A stretch of 64,000 nt of DNA from Mycetocola zhadangensis (GCF_003668565.1 NZ_RCWJ01000002.1:186001-250000), one strand, 5' to 3'. Positions 1 through 9,283 are shown, counted from the first letter of the stretch. Notes: a model not told the origin generated them from the sequence alone. Numbers and translations are program-made.

Positions 1-681
1 GGGAGTCAGCGATGGGCCGTGATCGTCGCCGACCACTGAGGCGTACGCGTCGCGAATCGGCTGGGAGAGCGCGTGAACGAGCCGCACCCGCTCATCGATG
101 ATTTCGCTCCCGAAGACCACGAGCCTGTCGTCCCAGATCTCCAGAGTTGTGAGCTGGTTCGCCTTGAGACCGGACGTTCTTGCCGATTTCAGGAGCGAGT
201 TGCGCTGTTTCAGGGTGCGCTCATAATCACCCATGACACCGGCGAGGCGCGGGGTGTGAAGGATCAGAAGCTGGTCAAAGAATCGGCGACGAGCCGAGGG
301 ATCCCCACGGACGATGCCGAGGTCTTCGGGAGCGAACAGCACGCTCGAGAAATATCTCGGCAGTTCTCGTGGCTTGATCTGGCCCCGATTCACCTGGGCC
401 CGGTTCGCTCCGCTGCGATTGATCTGCACTTCGGCAAGCAGGTCACGGCCGTTGTGCTGGAGACGCGCTCGAATCACCGCGGCGTCAGCTCCCGCACGGA
501 TCAAGGCCTGATCGCTCGAAACGCGGTGCGAGCCGAGGGTGGAGAGATACCCCAGCGCCTCAACCAGATTGGTTTTTCCCTGGCCGTTGCGGCCGACAAA
601 CAGGTTGGCCCCTGGTGCGAATGTCACGTCGGCGACCGCGTAATTGCGGTATTCGCTGAGGTTGAGGTGGGTGACAATCAC
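1..681 (-). CDS. recF: RecF, DNA repair/recombination ATPase (partial, C-terminus outside window)
   Basis: RecF loads RecA with RecO and RecR at single-strand gaps and helps restart stalled forks. Reading leftward from a GTG at 681, the first 227 codons are visible. They begin MIVTHLNLSEYRNY and carry a Walker A loop GRNGQGKT at residues 30-37, as in SMC-like RecF ATPases. The ABC signature and Walker B lie beyond position 1. GTG was chosen because it gives the canonical RecF N-terminus and no closer start fits. The gene follows gnd by about 32 bp and continues the dnaA-dnaN-gnd-recF leftward cluster typical of Actinobacteria. Confidence 0.95.
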   Translation of the reverse strand, partial: MIVTHLNLSEYRNYAVADVTFAPGANLFVGRNGQGKTNLVEALGYLSTLGSHRVSSDQALIRAGADAAVIRARLQHNGRDLLAEVQINRSGANRAQVNRGQIKPRELPRYFSSVLFAPEDLGIVRGDPSARRRFFDQLLILHTPRLAGVMGDYERTLKQRNSLLKSARTSGLKANQLTTLEIWDDRLVVFGSEIIDERVRLVHALSQPIRDAYASVVGDDHGPSLTP

Positions 682-713
682 TCAGACAGGCTACCCGTCA
701 ACCACTGACGCGA

Positions 714-1604
714 CTATTCCTCCGACTTCTTCACTGCGTGGCCACCGAATTGGTTGCGCAGTGCAGCCACAGCCTTCATCGCGGGAGATTCGTCCTGTCG
801 AGACACAAACCTGGCGAAAATCGACGCTGAAATCGTCGGTACCGGAACGGCGTTCGCGACAGCTTCCTCAATCGTCCACCGGCCTTCGCCGGAATCCTCC
901 ACGTACCCGTCGATTTCCGAGAGGTCGTCGTCTTCGTCCAGCGCGCGCACGAGAAGTTCGAGCAGCCAGGACCGAACGACGGTGCCGCGCTGCCAGGCCT
1001 TGAACGTGCCAGGGACGTCGCGGATGATGTCTTCGCGCTTCTCGAGGAGTTCGAATCCTTCGGCGTACGCCTGCATGAGGGCGTATTCGATGCCGTTGTG
1101 CACCATCTTCGCATAGTGACCAGCACCGACCTCGCCGACGTGAACGAAACCTTCTTCGCGCGGACCTTCCGGGCGGAGGGCGTCGAAGATAGGCATGACG
1201 CGCTCGACCTGCGCGACCGAGCCGCCGACCATCAAACCGTAGCCGTTCTCCAGGCCCCACACTCCACCGGAAACACCGGCGTCAATGTAGTCAATACCCT
1301 TCGCCGAGAGCAGCTCGGCATGCTTGAAGTCCTCGGTGAACCGGCTGTTCCCACCATCGATGACGAGGTCGCCCGCGCTGAGCAGCTCGTTGAGCTCGCC
1401 GATCACGTCATCGGTGATTTTTCCGGCCGGCACCATGACCCATACAGTCCGCGGCGCTGGAAGTGCTGCGATCATTTCTTCGACTGTCGCAACGTCCGTG
1501 ACATCCGGATTTCGATCAAAACCCGTCACCTCGATACCTGCGGCGCGCAGTCTGGTGCGCATGTTGCCGCCCATTTTGCCGAGTCCGATGAGGCCAATGT
1601 GCAT
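714..1604 (-). CDS. gnd: 6-phosphogluconate dehydrogenase, decarboxylating (short form)
   Basis: Oxidises and decarboxylates 6-phosphogluconate to ribulose 5-phosphate with NAD(P)+ in the pentose phosphate pathway. The 296-residue protein has a Rossmann motif GLGKMG at residues 7-12 and the family signatures DAGVSGGVWGLENGYGLMVG and HNGIEYALMQAY. The length fits the short (about 300 aa) NAD-type GndA family, not the 470-residue form. The start at 1604 is preferred over an in-frame ATG at 1610 because an AAAGGG Shine-Dalgarno sequence abuts the earlier ATG and is correctly spaced for the later one. Its place between dnaN and recF is usual in Actinobacteria. Confidence 0.93.
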   Translation of the reverse strand: MHIGLIGLGKMGGNMRTRLRAAGIEVTGFDRNPDVTDVATVEEMIAALPAPRTVWVMVPAGKITDDVIGELNELLSAGDLVIDGGNSRFTEDFKHAELLSAKGIDYIDAGVSGGVWGLENGYGLMVGGSVAQVERVMPIFDALRPEGPREEGFVHVGEVGAGHYAKMVHNGIEYALMQAYAEGFELLEKREDIIRDVPGTFKAWQRGTVVRSWLLELLVRALDEDDDLSEIDGYVEDSGEGRWTIEEAVANAVPVPTISASIFARFVSRQDESPAMKAVAALRNQFGGHAVKKSEE

Positions 1605-1674
1605 GGTCATCCCTTTCGTGAAGCGATGCGGCGCGGGTTGGGCGGAGGCATCCGTGATTGTGTCGTGACCGGTC

Positions 1675-2823
1675 CTAGCGCAGCAGCAGGTTGGGCTGCA
1701 GAAGGTACTTGAAGCTGTCGGCACCCGGCTGGTCCTTCGAGGACTGGCTCGTGATGAGCATTGGGCCCGGCTTGTTCGTGTTCTCGCTCTTGGTGAACGA
1801 GAAGCGCACAAATTCACTGCGAACGGCCGTGAGGCCGTCGATGAGGAACTGCGGTTTGAGGCTCAGGACAATGTCATCGCCGGTGAGAAGCGCGTCGATC
1901 GCTTCTGACGCCTGGGCGTGCTCGGATCCGACCGCCTCCATGGTGAGCCCGTCGATGGTGAACGTGAATCGGAGCGCGGCTTCACGCTCGAGGACGAGTG
2001 ATACACGTCGAACGGCCTCAATGAGTTCGCCGGTGTTGATGACCGCGTAGTTGTCGGTCGTTTCGGGGAAAAGACGGCGGACCGGGGGAAAGGATCCCTT
2101 GATGAGCAACGACGTCACTGTCTTGTTGTCGGCGGTGAATGCGATCAGTTCGCGGTCATCCTTGGCAGTGAATGACACGGAGATAGTGGCCGAGTGGCCG
2201 AACGTTTTGCCGACTTCCTGGAGTGTCTTCGCTGGTACGAGAGCTGTGAGGCCTTCTGGAGACGTGTTTTCGCCGTTATCCCAGTCAATTTCGCGAACAG
2301 CCACGCGGTAGCGGTCGGTAGCGACCAGTCCCAGGCGGTTGTCGGTGACCTGCAACTGCACGCCGGTGATGACCGGGGTGACATCGTCTCGGGATGCAGC
2401 AACGGCAACCTGAGCAACCGCAGCGGCAAATTCTTCACCCGGAACCAGGCCCGTCTGGCCGCTGATCTGCGGAATGCTCGGATATTCCTCGACCGGCATC
2501 GACAAAAGCGTGAAATTGGCGGATCCGCAGCTCACCACAATGCGGTTGTCGTTCGTGGAGAACACGACAGGTGCGTTGGGAAGCCGGCTGGCGATGTCGG
2601 CGAGCAGTCGGCCAGAGACCAGGACGGTGCCTGGTTCGTCTACCTGGGCATTGATCTCCGTTTGTGCCGAAACCTCGTAATCGAAGCTCGAGAGCACGAG
2701 ACCGGTTTCGGTCGCTTCGATCAGGACTCCGCTGAGAATCGGCAGGGTCGTGCGCTGTGGCAGAAGTTTGACAGCGAACGAGACCGCTTCACTGAAGACA
2801 TCACGATTGACGCTAAACCGCAC
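1675..2823 (-). CDS. dnaN: DNA polymerase III beta subunit (sliding clamp)
   Basis: Forms the dimeric ring that tethers the replicative polymerase and other clamp-binding proteins to DNA. The 382-residue product begins MRFSVNRDVFSEAVSFAVK and has the three repeated clamp folds. It includes LPILSGVLIEA near the N-terminus and a C-terminus ending in LQPNLLLR. Length is within the actinobacterial range. It is the second gene of the leftward dnaA-dnaN-gnd-recF cluster and is separated from dnaA by 401 bp of origin-like DNA. Confidence 0.97.
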   Translation of the reverse strand: MRFSVNRDVFSEAVSFAVKLLPQRTTLPILSGVLIEATETGLVLSSFDYEVSAQTEINAQVDEPGTVLVSGRLLADIASRLPNAPVVFSTNDNRIVVSCGSANFTLLSMPVEEYPSIPQISGQTGLVPGEEFAAAVAQVAVAASRDDVTPVITGVQLQVTDNRLGLVATDRYRVAVREIDWDNGENTSPEGLTALVPAKTLQEVGKTFGHSATISVSFTAKDDRELIAFTADNKTVTSLLIKGSFPPVRRLFPETTDNYAVINTGELIEAVRRVSLVLEREAALRFTFTIDGLTMEAVGSEHAQASEAIDALLTGDDIVLSLKPQFLIDGLTAVRSEFVRFSFTKSENTNKPGPMLITSQSSKDQPGADSFKYLLQPNLLLR

Positions 2824-3224
2824 GGTGGATCCCCTGTCGTTTCAAGGTACGAGTGGATCCCCATGTTAGCCGGGTCTGAATCTTGCTGTCACACCACCTC
2901 GGGACGAGGTGCGCCATCGGCAAAAGGTTATTGGCGGATTAAAAGTTAAAGAAGTCTTTAAGAGTCTTAACCGCTGTGGAAACTGTGGATAACTTCGGAG
3001 AGGCCAGTAACGAGTAGGGAACTACACCCTTGTGACTTGTGGGTGTGTTGTGGAGTTGATGCGAACAGAGTTCCTTGCCATTACTGGCATGCAGGCGGGT
3101 TGTACACATTCGAGGCGACTTCGTTCACAGGCTCGACCGAGTTATTAGATTTCTTTCCACAGGGTTATCCACACTGTGTAGGAACGGCTCAACCTGTGCA
3201 CTTTAAGTGAGGCTGAGCACTGCT
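2824..3224. other. oriC: Putative chromosomal replication origin (oriC) between dnaN and dnaA
   Basis: This 401-bp gap contains two perfect TTATCCACA DnaA boxes on opposite strands, at 2984-2992 (as TGTGGATAA) and 3165-3173. Near matches lie at 2975-2983, 3100-3108 (TTGTACACA) and 3153-3161 (CTTTCCACA). An AT-rich tract at about 2930-2970 with repeated AAGTCTTTA/GAGTCTTA motifs is a candidate unwinding element. The dnaA-dnaN gap is the established oriC position in many Actinobacteria. Assignment as the working origin is inference. Confidence 0.8.
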
Positions 3225-4655
3225 TTAACGGTTGAAGCGGTGCCCCTGCTTGATGCGACTGGTGAGTTCGGTCACCTGGTTGTAAATCGATCGACGTTCC
3301 TGCATGAGGTCGGAAATCTTCTTGTTCGCGTACATCACTGTGGTGTGATCGCGGTTTCCGAACAGCTGGCCGATCTTCGGGAGGGAAAGATTGGTGAGCT
3401 CGCGACAGAGGTACATAGCGATCTGCCTCGACGTGGCGATGGCCTGTGAGCGGCTCGAACCGTAGAGGTCGTCAACGCTCAGCTTGAAGTAAGCAGCGAC
3501 GATGTTGATGATGTCGACCGGCGAGATGACGTTGTCATCGTCGAGGGTGATGAGGTCCTTCAACACCGTCTGTACGAGGTTCATGTCGACAGGCGTGCGA
3601 TTGAGGCTCGCAAACGCTGTGACGCGAATGAGCGTCCCCTCGAGTTCGCGGATATTCGAGGACACCTTGGACGCGATGAACTCTAGAACCTCATCCGGGA
3701 TCTGAAGTTTCTCGCTCTGAGCCTTCTTACGAAGGATGGCGATGCGTGTTTCGAGGTCGGGGACCTGAACATCGGTGATGAGGCCCCACTCGAAGCGCGA
3801 CCGCATGCGGTCTTCGAATCCGGTGAGCGCCTTGGGCGGAAGGTCACTGGTGATAGCGACCTGTTTGTTGTGGTCGTGCAGCGTGTTGAAGGTGTGGAAG
3901 AACGCTTCCTGGGTCTCGGCCTTGCCCTGGAGGAACTGGATGTCATCGATCAGCAGGATGTCGATGTCACGGTATCGAGACTGAAATACCGAACCGCGGT
4001 TGTTCGCGATCGAGTTGATGAAGTCGTTGGTGAATTCCTCGCTGGAGACGTAGCGAACGCGGATTCCAGGGTAAAGGCTCATCGCGTAGTGGCCGATGGC
4101 GTGAAGAAGGTGAGTTTTACCCAGGCCTGAGTCGCCATAAATGAAAAGCGGGTTGTATGCCTTCGCCGGAGCCTCGGCCACGGCCACAGCCGCGGCGTGG
4201 GAGAAGCGGTTGGACTGACCGATGACGAAGTTGTCAAACGAATACTTCGAGTTCAGCCGGGTGTCGTTCTGCCGAGCCGGGAGTGCCGTGTCATGCATCG
4301 TCGCGTGAGCGGTGTTGTCGAGATAGTTCGGCTGTTGCTGCTGAACCGGTGCCTGTGGCAGCGGTTCGAATTCTTCATCGATGATTTCGGGATTAACCAC
4401 GACGGCGAAGGTTGACGCGCCGTGAGTGTCCTGCAGGGTGCCAATGGCTTTGAGGAGCGGCGCACGCATCCGCATGTTGAGCTGGCCCGCGGTGAATTCG
4501 TTCGGCACCTCAAGGTAGAAGGTCCCGGCCATGATGCCCTTTGGCACCACCAGGTTGAGGAAACCGTGCAGAGGCGGAGTGATTCGCTCGTCTGCAGCGA
4601 GTACGTCGAGCACGGTCTGCCACGTTTGCGTGATGGACTCTTGCTCGTTTGACAT
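3225..4655 (-). CDS. dnaA: Chromosomal replication initiator DnaA
   Basis: AAA+ initiator that binds DnaA boxes, melts oriC and helps load the helicase. The 476-residue protein has an N-terminal domain I (residues 1-90) and a short Gln-rich linker (about 100-135). An AAA+ core follows with Walker A GDSGLGKT at 174-181 and Walker B ILLIDDIQFL. The C-terminal DNA-binding domain carries the DnaA signature GNRDHTTVMYANKKI. ATG at 4655 fits family length. DnaA boxes lie on both sides of the gene, so autoregulation is plausible. Confidence 0.98.
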   Translation of the reverse strand: MSNEQESITQTWQTVLDVLAADERITPPLHGFLNLVVPKGIMAGTFYLEVPNEFTAGQLNMRMRAPLLKAIGTLQDTHGASTFAVVVNPEIIDEEFEPLPQAPVQQQQPNYLDNTAHATMHDTALPARQNDTRLNSKYSFDNFVIGQSNRFSHAAAVAVAEAPAKAYNPLFIYGDSGLGKTHLLHAIGHYAMSLYPGIRVRYVSSEEFTNDFINSIANNRGSVFQSRYRDIDILLIDDIQFLQGKAETQEAFFHTFNTLHDHNKQVAITSDLPPKALTGFEDRMRSRFEWGLITDVQVPDLETRIAILRKKAQSEKLQIPDEVLEFIASKVSSNIRELEGTLIRVTAFASLNRTPVDMNLVQTVLKDLITLDDDNVISPVDIINIVAAYFKLSVDDLYGSSRSQAIATSRQIAMYLCRELTNLSLPKIGQLFGNRDHTTVMYANKKISDLMQERRSIYNQVTELTSRIKQGHRFNR

Positions 4656-4985
4656 GATTCCCTTACGAAGTTATTCACAGAGTTATCCACCGGAGCAGCC
4701 GAAAAGTCCGGATCTGTGGGGAACTGGAGCGGTCAGGCTGGGGATAACTTATTCCTCACGGTAACGAATCACCGTGAAAGGCCCAAATTTACCGCAGTTA
4801 ACCACCCGCGTGTCAGGTCGAGTGAACCTGTGGAATCTGTGGATAATTGTGTTTTTGCGCTCAGTCGGTTTGACCCCAGAGTCCTGAAGACGTAGGTTTA
4901 ATCAGTTGACTTCTGCCTTCGGGCACCCAATTCTCCCTGCGTGCGACCAGCAGCAGTGGAAATTCCAAACGTGGAGTAAGTAATT
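4656..4985. promoter_or_regulatory. dnaA/rpmH divergent intergenic region with DnaA boxes
   Basis: This 330-bp gap between divergent dnaA and rpmH holds a perfect DnaA box at 4838-4846 (TGTGGATAA). One-mismatch boxes lie at 4671-4679 (TTATTCACA), 4683-4691 (TTATCCACC) and 4715-4723 (TGTGGGGAA). It must contain the promoters of both genes. The boxes suggest DnaA autoregulation or an origin subregion; which one cannot be decided from sequence. Confidence 0.65.
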
Positions 4986-5123
4986 ATGAGCAAGAGAACT
5001 TTCCAGCCGAACAACCGTCGTCGCGCCAAGGTGCACGGTTTCCGTCTGCGCATGCGTACCCGTGCCGGCCGCGCCATCCTGAGCGCACGCCGTGGCAAGG
5101 GCCGCACCGAACTCTCCGCCTAG
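4986..5123 (+). CDS. rpmH: 50S ribosomal protein L34
   Basis: The small, highly basic L34 protein of the large ribosomal subunit. The 45 codons read [20 protein letters not shown] and end in GKGRTELSA, the classic L34 sequence including the [11 protein letters not shown] core. A GGAG Shine-Dalgarno sequence lies about ten bases upstream of the ATG. It heads the rightward rpmH-rnpA-yidD-yidC-jag-rsmG cluster, and its position beside dnaA is nearly universal in bacteria. Confidence 0.97.
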   Translation: MSKRTFQPNNRRRAKVHGFRLRMRTRAGRAILSARRGKGRTELSA

Positions 5124-5151
5124 CACCTCACCCCGGTAACCCGTCGTCATC

Positions 5152-5493
5152 GTGCTTGCTTCAGAGCAGCGAATCACGAGCGCTGATGACTACAAACGGG
5201 TGGTCCGCAGGGGTCGACGGGCGGCGGGCGCAAGCTGCGTCACCTACCAACTGATGAACCCGAACGGCGGTACTCCGCGGTTCGGGTTCATTGTTGCAAA
5301 AACCGTAGGAAACGCTGTCGTTCGCAATCGGGTTCGTCGACGCCTGAAGGCGATCTCACACGACCTTGCTCCTGAGCTCCCGGCCGGAGTCGAGTTCGTG
5401 TTCCGAGCGCTCCCACCCGCTGCCTCGACTCCGTTTTCTGAACTGAAGGCCGAGCTGGAGCACAGCACGGCGAAGCTGGTGTCCCGCAGATGA
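5152..5493 (+). CDS. rnpA: Ribonuclease P protein component
   Basis: Protein cofactor of RNase P, which binds the catalytic RNA and the 5' leader of precursor tRNAs. The 113-residue basic protein contains the RnpA signature GNAVVRNRVRRRLKA, with the RNR motif at residues 58-60, preceded by RFGFIVAKTV. A GTG start at 5152 gives the usual N-terminus (MLASEQRITSADDYKRVVR). It lies 28 bp after rpmH and its last four bases overlap the yidD start, implying co-translation. Confidence 0.95.
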   Translation: MLASEQRITSADDYKRVVRRGRRAAGASCVTYQLMNPNGGTPRFGFIVAKTVGNAVVRNRVRRRLKAISHDLAPELPAGVEFVFRALPPAASTPFSELKAELEHSTAKLVSRR

Positions 5494-5831
5494 CCGGAAC
5501 GATTGTGAACGAGGCAAACGGCACCGACTTGGCCCGTGGCATCCTGCTGCTGCCCCGGAATACCGCCGTTGCTGCACTGATCGCGTACCGCACAGTGGTT
5601 TCACCGCTGTATGGGGAAGTGTGCAGGTACTATCCCTCTTGTTCGGCCTACGCTATGCACGCGATTCAGCAGCACGGTGTTGTGCTGGGATCCGGGCTTG
5701 CCGCCGCGCGAATTGCCCGGTGTCATCCCTGGGCCGCCGGTGGCGTCGATGATGCACCACTGAAAAAGAATTTCCGTTACTCCGTGACCCCCCGCGGTTT
5801 CGTTGTTACAGCCAGCCACCGAAAGGGCTAA
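5490..5831 (+). CDS. yidD: Membrane protein insertion efficiency factor YidD
   Basis: A small amphipathic protein that assists YidC-dependent membrane insertion. The 113 residues include the family core VVSPLYGEVCRYYPSCSAYA, with cysteines at 45 and 51, and RCHPWAAGGVDD with a third conserved cysteine at 78. It overlaps rnpA by four bases and is followed six bases later by yidC, the conserved rnpA-yidD-yidC arrangement. The N-terminal 25 residues are longer than in the E. coli protein. Confidence 0.94.
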   Translation: MTGTIVNEANGTDLARGILLLPRNTAVAALIAYRTVVSPLYGEVCRYYPSCSAYAMHAIQQHGVVLGSGLAAARIARCHPWAAGGVDDAPLKKNFRYSVTPRGFVVTASHRKG

Positions 5832-5837
5832 CTCCGC

Positions 5838-6947
5838 ATGGATCTCTTGTCGATCATCCTCTGGCCACTGAAGTGGGTCGTGGAGCTCATCCTCGTGGGC
5901 TGGCACTCGCTGCTCTCGTTCGCGGGTATGCCCCCTGCGGATGGTCTCACCTGGGTTCTGTCGATCGTTGGTCTGACGATCGTGATCCGCGCGGCCCTGA
6001 TTCCGCTGTTTGTGAAGCAGATCAAGAACCAGCGGCGCATGATGGAAGTTGCCCCGCAGCTCAAGAAGATCCAGGACAAGTACAGGGGCAAGAAGGACCA
6101 GTTCAGTCGCGAGGCCATGAGCCGCGAGACTATGGAGCTGTACAAGAAGACGGGAACGAACCCGCTCGGGTCCTGCTTGCCGCTGTTGATCCAGATGCCG
6201 ATCTTCTTCGCGCTCTTCTCGGTTCTCAACGACTCTCAGAACGGCAAATCGGGCGTCGGACCGTTGAATGAAGAGCTCTCGACGGAGTTCGGCAACTCAT
6301 CGCTGTTCGATTTTGCTCCGCTGCACATGAGCTTCTCGTCCGCAATGAACGCGGCCGGTGGGCCCGAGGTCGGCGTCATGATCGTCGCGGCCATCATGGT
6401 TGTCCTGATGACGGCGTCTCAGTTCATCACGCAGTTGCAGATCGTCTCGAAGAACATCTCGGATGAGACCAAGGCGAGCCCGATGTTCAAGCAGCAGCGG
6501 ATCCTCCTGTACATCCTGCCGTTTGTCTTCCTCTTCTCCGGCTTCGCGTTCCCCCTCGGCGTCATGTTCTACTGGTTGGTTTCCAACATCTGGACCATGG
6601 TTCAGCAGTTCATCATCATTCGTCAGATGCCGATGCCAGGCACTGAAGCGGCCAAGGACCGCGAAGAGCGCCTCGCGCGTAAGGGCAAGTTGAAGCCGGC
6701 CGACTCCGCAGGTGACACTCTTGTTGTCGAAGAGAAAAGGCCTGCACAGCGCCAGCAGCCCATGAGTAAGAACCGGGCGAAGAAGGTCGCGCCAAAGCCG
6801 TCGACCGCTTCGAAGCCTGCGAACCCCGCGAAGTCAGGAAACCCAGCGAGGGCTGCTCAGGCTGAACCGAAGTCGTCAGCGTCGAAGCCTGTAGGGCCCG
6901 CTGATCTCGGAACCGGCAAGTCCTCCCCACAGAGCAACGGAAAGTAG
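5838..6947 (+). CDS. yidC: Membrane protein insertase YidC/Oxa1
   Basis: Inserts membrane proteins alone or with SecYEG. The 369-residue protein has hydrophobic segments near residues 12-28, 40-58 and several more between 115 and 255. An arginine at residue 51 sits in LTIVIRAALIPLF, the position of the hydrophilic-groove arginine in YidC. A long basic cytoplasmic tail (about 275-369) is rich in Lys, Ala and Pro, typical of actinobacterial YidC. There is no large periplasmic P1 domain, as expected for Gram-positives. Confidence 0.95.
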   Translation: MDLLSIILWPLKWVVELILVGWHSLLSFAGMPPADGLTWVLSIVGLTIVIRAALIPLFVKQIKNQRRMMEVAPQLKKIQDKYRGKKDQFSREAMSRETMELYKKTGTNPLGSCLPLLIQMPIFFALFSVLNDSQNGKSGVGPLNEELSTEFGNSSLFDFAPLHMSFSSAMNAAGGPEVGVMIVAAIMVVLMTASQFITQLQIVSKNISDETKASPMFKQQRILLYILPFVFLFSGFAFPLGVMFYWLVSNIWTMVQQFIIIRQMPMPGTEAAKDREERLARKGKLKPADSAGDTLVVEEKRPAQRQQPMSKNRAKKVAPKPSTASKPANPAKSGNPARAAQAEPKSSASKPVGPADLGTGKSSPQSNGK

Positions 6948-6951
6948 CGCC

Positions 6952-7470
6952 ATGAGTGACGTGATTGAAGAGCCGATCGACATCGAGACCCCTCGGAACG
7001 ACTCCCCCACAGCGACCCAGCTCGAAGAAGAAGGTGACGTTGCCGCGGACTACATTGAAGAGTTCCTCGACATCGCAGATCTCGATGGAGACATCGATAT
7101 CGATGTGCGTAATGGCCGCGCCTATGTCGCAGTGACGGCGAGCGAGGGAAGCAATATCCGCGTCCTGTCCAAACCAGACGTCGTCAGCGCACTTCAGGAA
7201 CTGACGCGTCTCGCCGTGCAGAGCAAGACAGGCCAGTTCTCACGATTGATCCTCGACATCGGTGGGTCGCGTGAGGCACGACAGGCGGAGCTCACGGTCC
7301 TCGTGGACAGCGCGATCGCCCAGATCGAGTCGGGTGCAGCGTCAGCGGCACTCCCCCCGATGTCCAGCTACGAGCGCAAGCTGGTGCACGACGTGGTCTC
7401 CGAGCGTGGGTTCACATCGAACTCTCACGGCGAGGGCCGCGACCGACACACAGTAATCACCCGCGGCTAG
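6952..7470 (+). CDS. jag: KH-R3H RNA-binding protein Jag/KhpB
   Basis: Single-strand nucleic-acid-binding protein often co-expressed with yidC; in Firmicutes KhpB influences cell division. The 172 residues begin with an acidic tail (1-35), then a KH-like region (about 36-105). The C-terminal R3H domain has the defining Arg-x3-His pair at residues 142 and 146 (SSYERKLVHDVV). The ATG lies four bases after the yidC stop, so it is probably in the same transcript. An N-terminal Jag_N domain is absent, as in most Actinobacteria. Confidence 0.9.
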   Translation: MSDVIEEPIDIETPRNDSPTATQLEEEGDVAADYIEEFLDIADLDGDIDIDVRNGRAYVAVTASEGSNIRVLSKPDVVSALQELTRLAVQSKTGQFSRLILDIGGSREARQAELTVLVDSAIAQIESGAASAALPPMSSYERKLVHDVVSERGFTSNSHGEGRDRHTVITRG

Positions 7471-7611
7471 ATTCGCAGTCGGGGTCTCTGCCGCAGAGGT
7501 CGATCGCGCCGCGCGAACGGAGCGCCCTGGCACAGGCGGTGTCATTGGTGCGAAGCCGGAAGCCAGAATCGCAGATACATTTGTCGCTCTGATGGGCGAG
7601 TTGGGAACGTT

Positions 7612-8247
7612 ATGACCGAGCCTGTACTCGAGGCAGAGCCAGAATTCGCGGAAGCCGTACTCGGAGATCGCCTCGATGTGGCCCGCCAGTTCACATCTAA
7701 TCTCGCCAAGTACGGTGAGGAACTCGGCTTGATTGGCCCGTTGGAACTCCCCCGCCTCTGGACTCGCCACGTGTTGAACAGCGCCCTGGTCGCTCCCCTT
7801 TTGCGGCCGGGTGTCGTTGGTGACATCGGGTCGGGAGCGGGCCTTCCCGGGATCGTGCTCGGAATTGCGCGTCCCGATGTGCAATTTGTGCTTATTGAGC
7901 CGATGGAACGGCGGGTCGCATGGCTAAATGATCAGGTAAGGGCCCTTGGACTAGACAATGTGTCGGTCGTACGCGCCCGCGCTGAAGAGGTCCTTCTCAC
8001 AGAGCCTCTCGATCAGGTCACGGCACGCGCTGTAAGCGCATTTCGTAAGCTTCTGCCTTTGACTGCTCCACTGCTTCGTGATGGTGGCGAGCTGGTCCTC
8101 ATGAAGGGTGCGAACGCGGAAGCGGAAATCGCCGCCGCCGCCAAAGAGATCCGCAGGTTCAAAGTGTCGAACGTGCGGGTGGAAGTACTGGGTGAAGGGC
8201 TTACCGTGGACACAACGCGCGTCATCCTTGGGACGGTCCGCGCGTAG
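7612..8247 (+). CDS. rsmG: 16S rRNA (guanine-527-N7)-methyltransferase RsmG (GidB)
   Basis: Methylates N7 of G527 in 16S rRNA using S-adenosylmethionine; loss of it gives low-level streptomycin resistance in several bacteria. The 211 residues contain the RsmG features LWTRHVLNSALVAPLL and the SAM-binding loop GDIGSGAGLPGIVLGI, then EPMERRVAWLN. ATG at 7612 is chosen for family length; no strong Shine-Dalgarno sequence is seen. It closes the rpmH-to-rsmG cluster and precedes a gene-poor parS region. Confidence 0.94.
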   Translation: MTEPVLEAEPEFAEAVLGDRLDVARQFTSNLAKYGEELGLIGPLELPRLWTRHVLNSALVAPLLRPGVVGDIGSGAGLPGIVLGIARPDVQFVLIEPMERRVAWLNDQVRALGLDNVSVVRARAEEVLLTEPLDQVTARAVSAFRKLLPLTAPLLRDGGELVLMKGANAEAEIAAAAKEIRRFKVSNVRVEVLGEGLTVDTTRVILGTVRA

Positions 8248-8514
8248 TCCGTGGAGGCGGTGTATCGCCTTCGCGTCCGGGAATCGCACATCACGGTGCT
8301 CAAGGAAATCCGCTTCGGTGCTCTGCGCGGGCGACTCTCAGTGGATCGCGGCACTATCGGTTGTGGACATGGCGTCAGAGTGAGCGCCGTCGGTCGTCGG
8401 CATCGGTTTCCACACTTTCGCGGGAGGCAGCGGCACCGTGTCCACCTAAACCTCCTCCCCCTCACCGCACAAGACCGTGATCTCGTGTTCTAGTCACGCC
8501 ATCAACCACAGATA

Positions 8515-8542
8515 CGATCGAAAATGTGCGATCGAAAATGTG
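8515..8542. repeat. Two-copy 14-bp tandem repeat
   Basis: The unit CGATCGAAAATGTG occurs twice without a gap. No function is recognised. Confidence 0.8.
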
Positions 8543-8587
8543 CCGTACTGATGTCCAAAGCGCTCATGTCGCCTGGGAGCTGGCTGT

Positions 8588-8613
8588 TTCAGCTCTGTGA
8601 GAGCGATCCTAAG
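8588..8613 (+). repeat. 26-bp direct repeat, copy 1
   Basis: Shares 25 of 26 bases with 9399-9424, including the 19-mer CTGTGAGAGCGATCCTAAG. Flanking sequence does not match, so only a short core is duplicated. Confidence 0.8.
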
Positions 8614-9083
8614 CTCGCGGCGGCGACTTCCACCGAGCGAAATTCGGGTCGAAAGTTGTCGTAAATGGTTTGAACATCGGCCGCTAATCGTGCGTACGTT
8701 CCCATATGGCGCCAACCTGCCGTCGGCGTCAGTCAACCTGGTAGACCCAACTATGCATCCTGGCTGATATCTATCGCGCCGAACCTGTGATGTTCTGCGG
8801 GCCTCGCTGCGGCGCGCAACGTGTGGGTCGTGATAGTGGTTGGCGCGGTTCATTCCCGCCGTTGATGAGGCGTAGCAGGATTTGGACTTCGTGCGACTCG
8901 GTTCAGCCCGTTTTGGCGCGGGCGCCTGGGCGGTCGGACCTTGAATTAGACTCGACACTCCCCTGAGTGGCGCTTGGGCTTCTGTCCCTCACGCGCCGCG
9001 GGGTCTTTGTTCGGCCCACCCGTGATCTTGTGGCGTGACAGTCCATCGCTTCAGACGCTTCTTTGACTCACACTCGCCGTCGG

Positions 9084-9099
9084 TGTTTCACGTGAAACA
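9084..9099. other. parS: parS site 1
   Basis: Perfect 16-bp palindromic ParB site TGTTTCACGTGAAACA. It is the nucleation site for ParB spreading and SMC loading near the origin. Confidence 0.95.
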
Positions 9100-9283
9100 G
9101 AGCGGATCGGCGGCGCCAGAGAGCCTGTTTGGGTGTGACGGATGAAACCTCGACAGCCCCGCGGTCATTAGGGTGCAAACCCAAGCGGTGGCGCACACGA
9201 CACTTTCGCCGCGTAGCGCGACGGAGGTTTTGAGGACGGTCTGCGGTCGGCAACGGTTCCATAGATTGACCAGACCGGTTATA

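Noticed and set aside
8494-8958. Open frame on the minus strand in the parS region
   Set aside because: No Shine-Dalgarno sequence, no recognisable domain, atypical composition; likely chance or decayed DNA.
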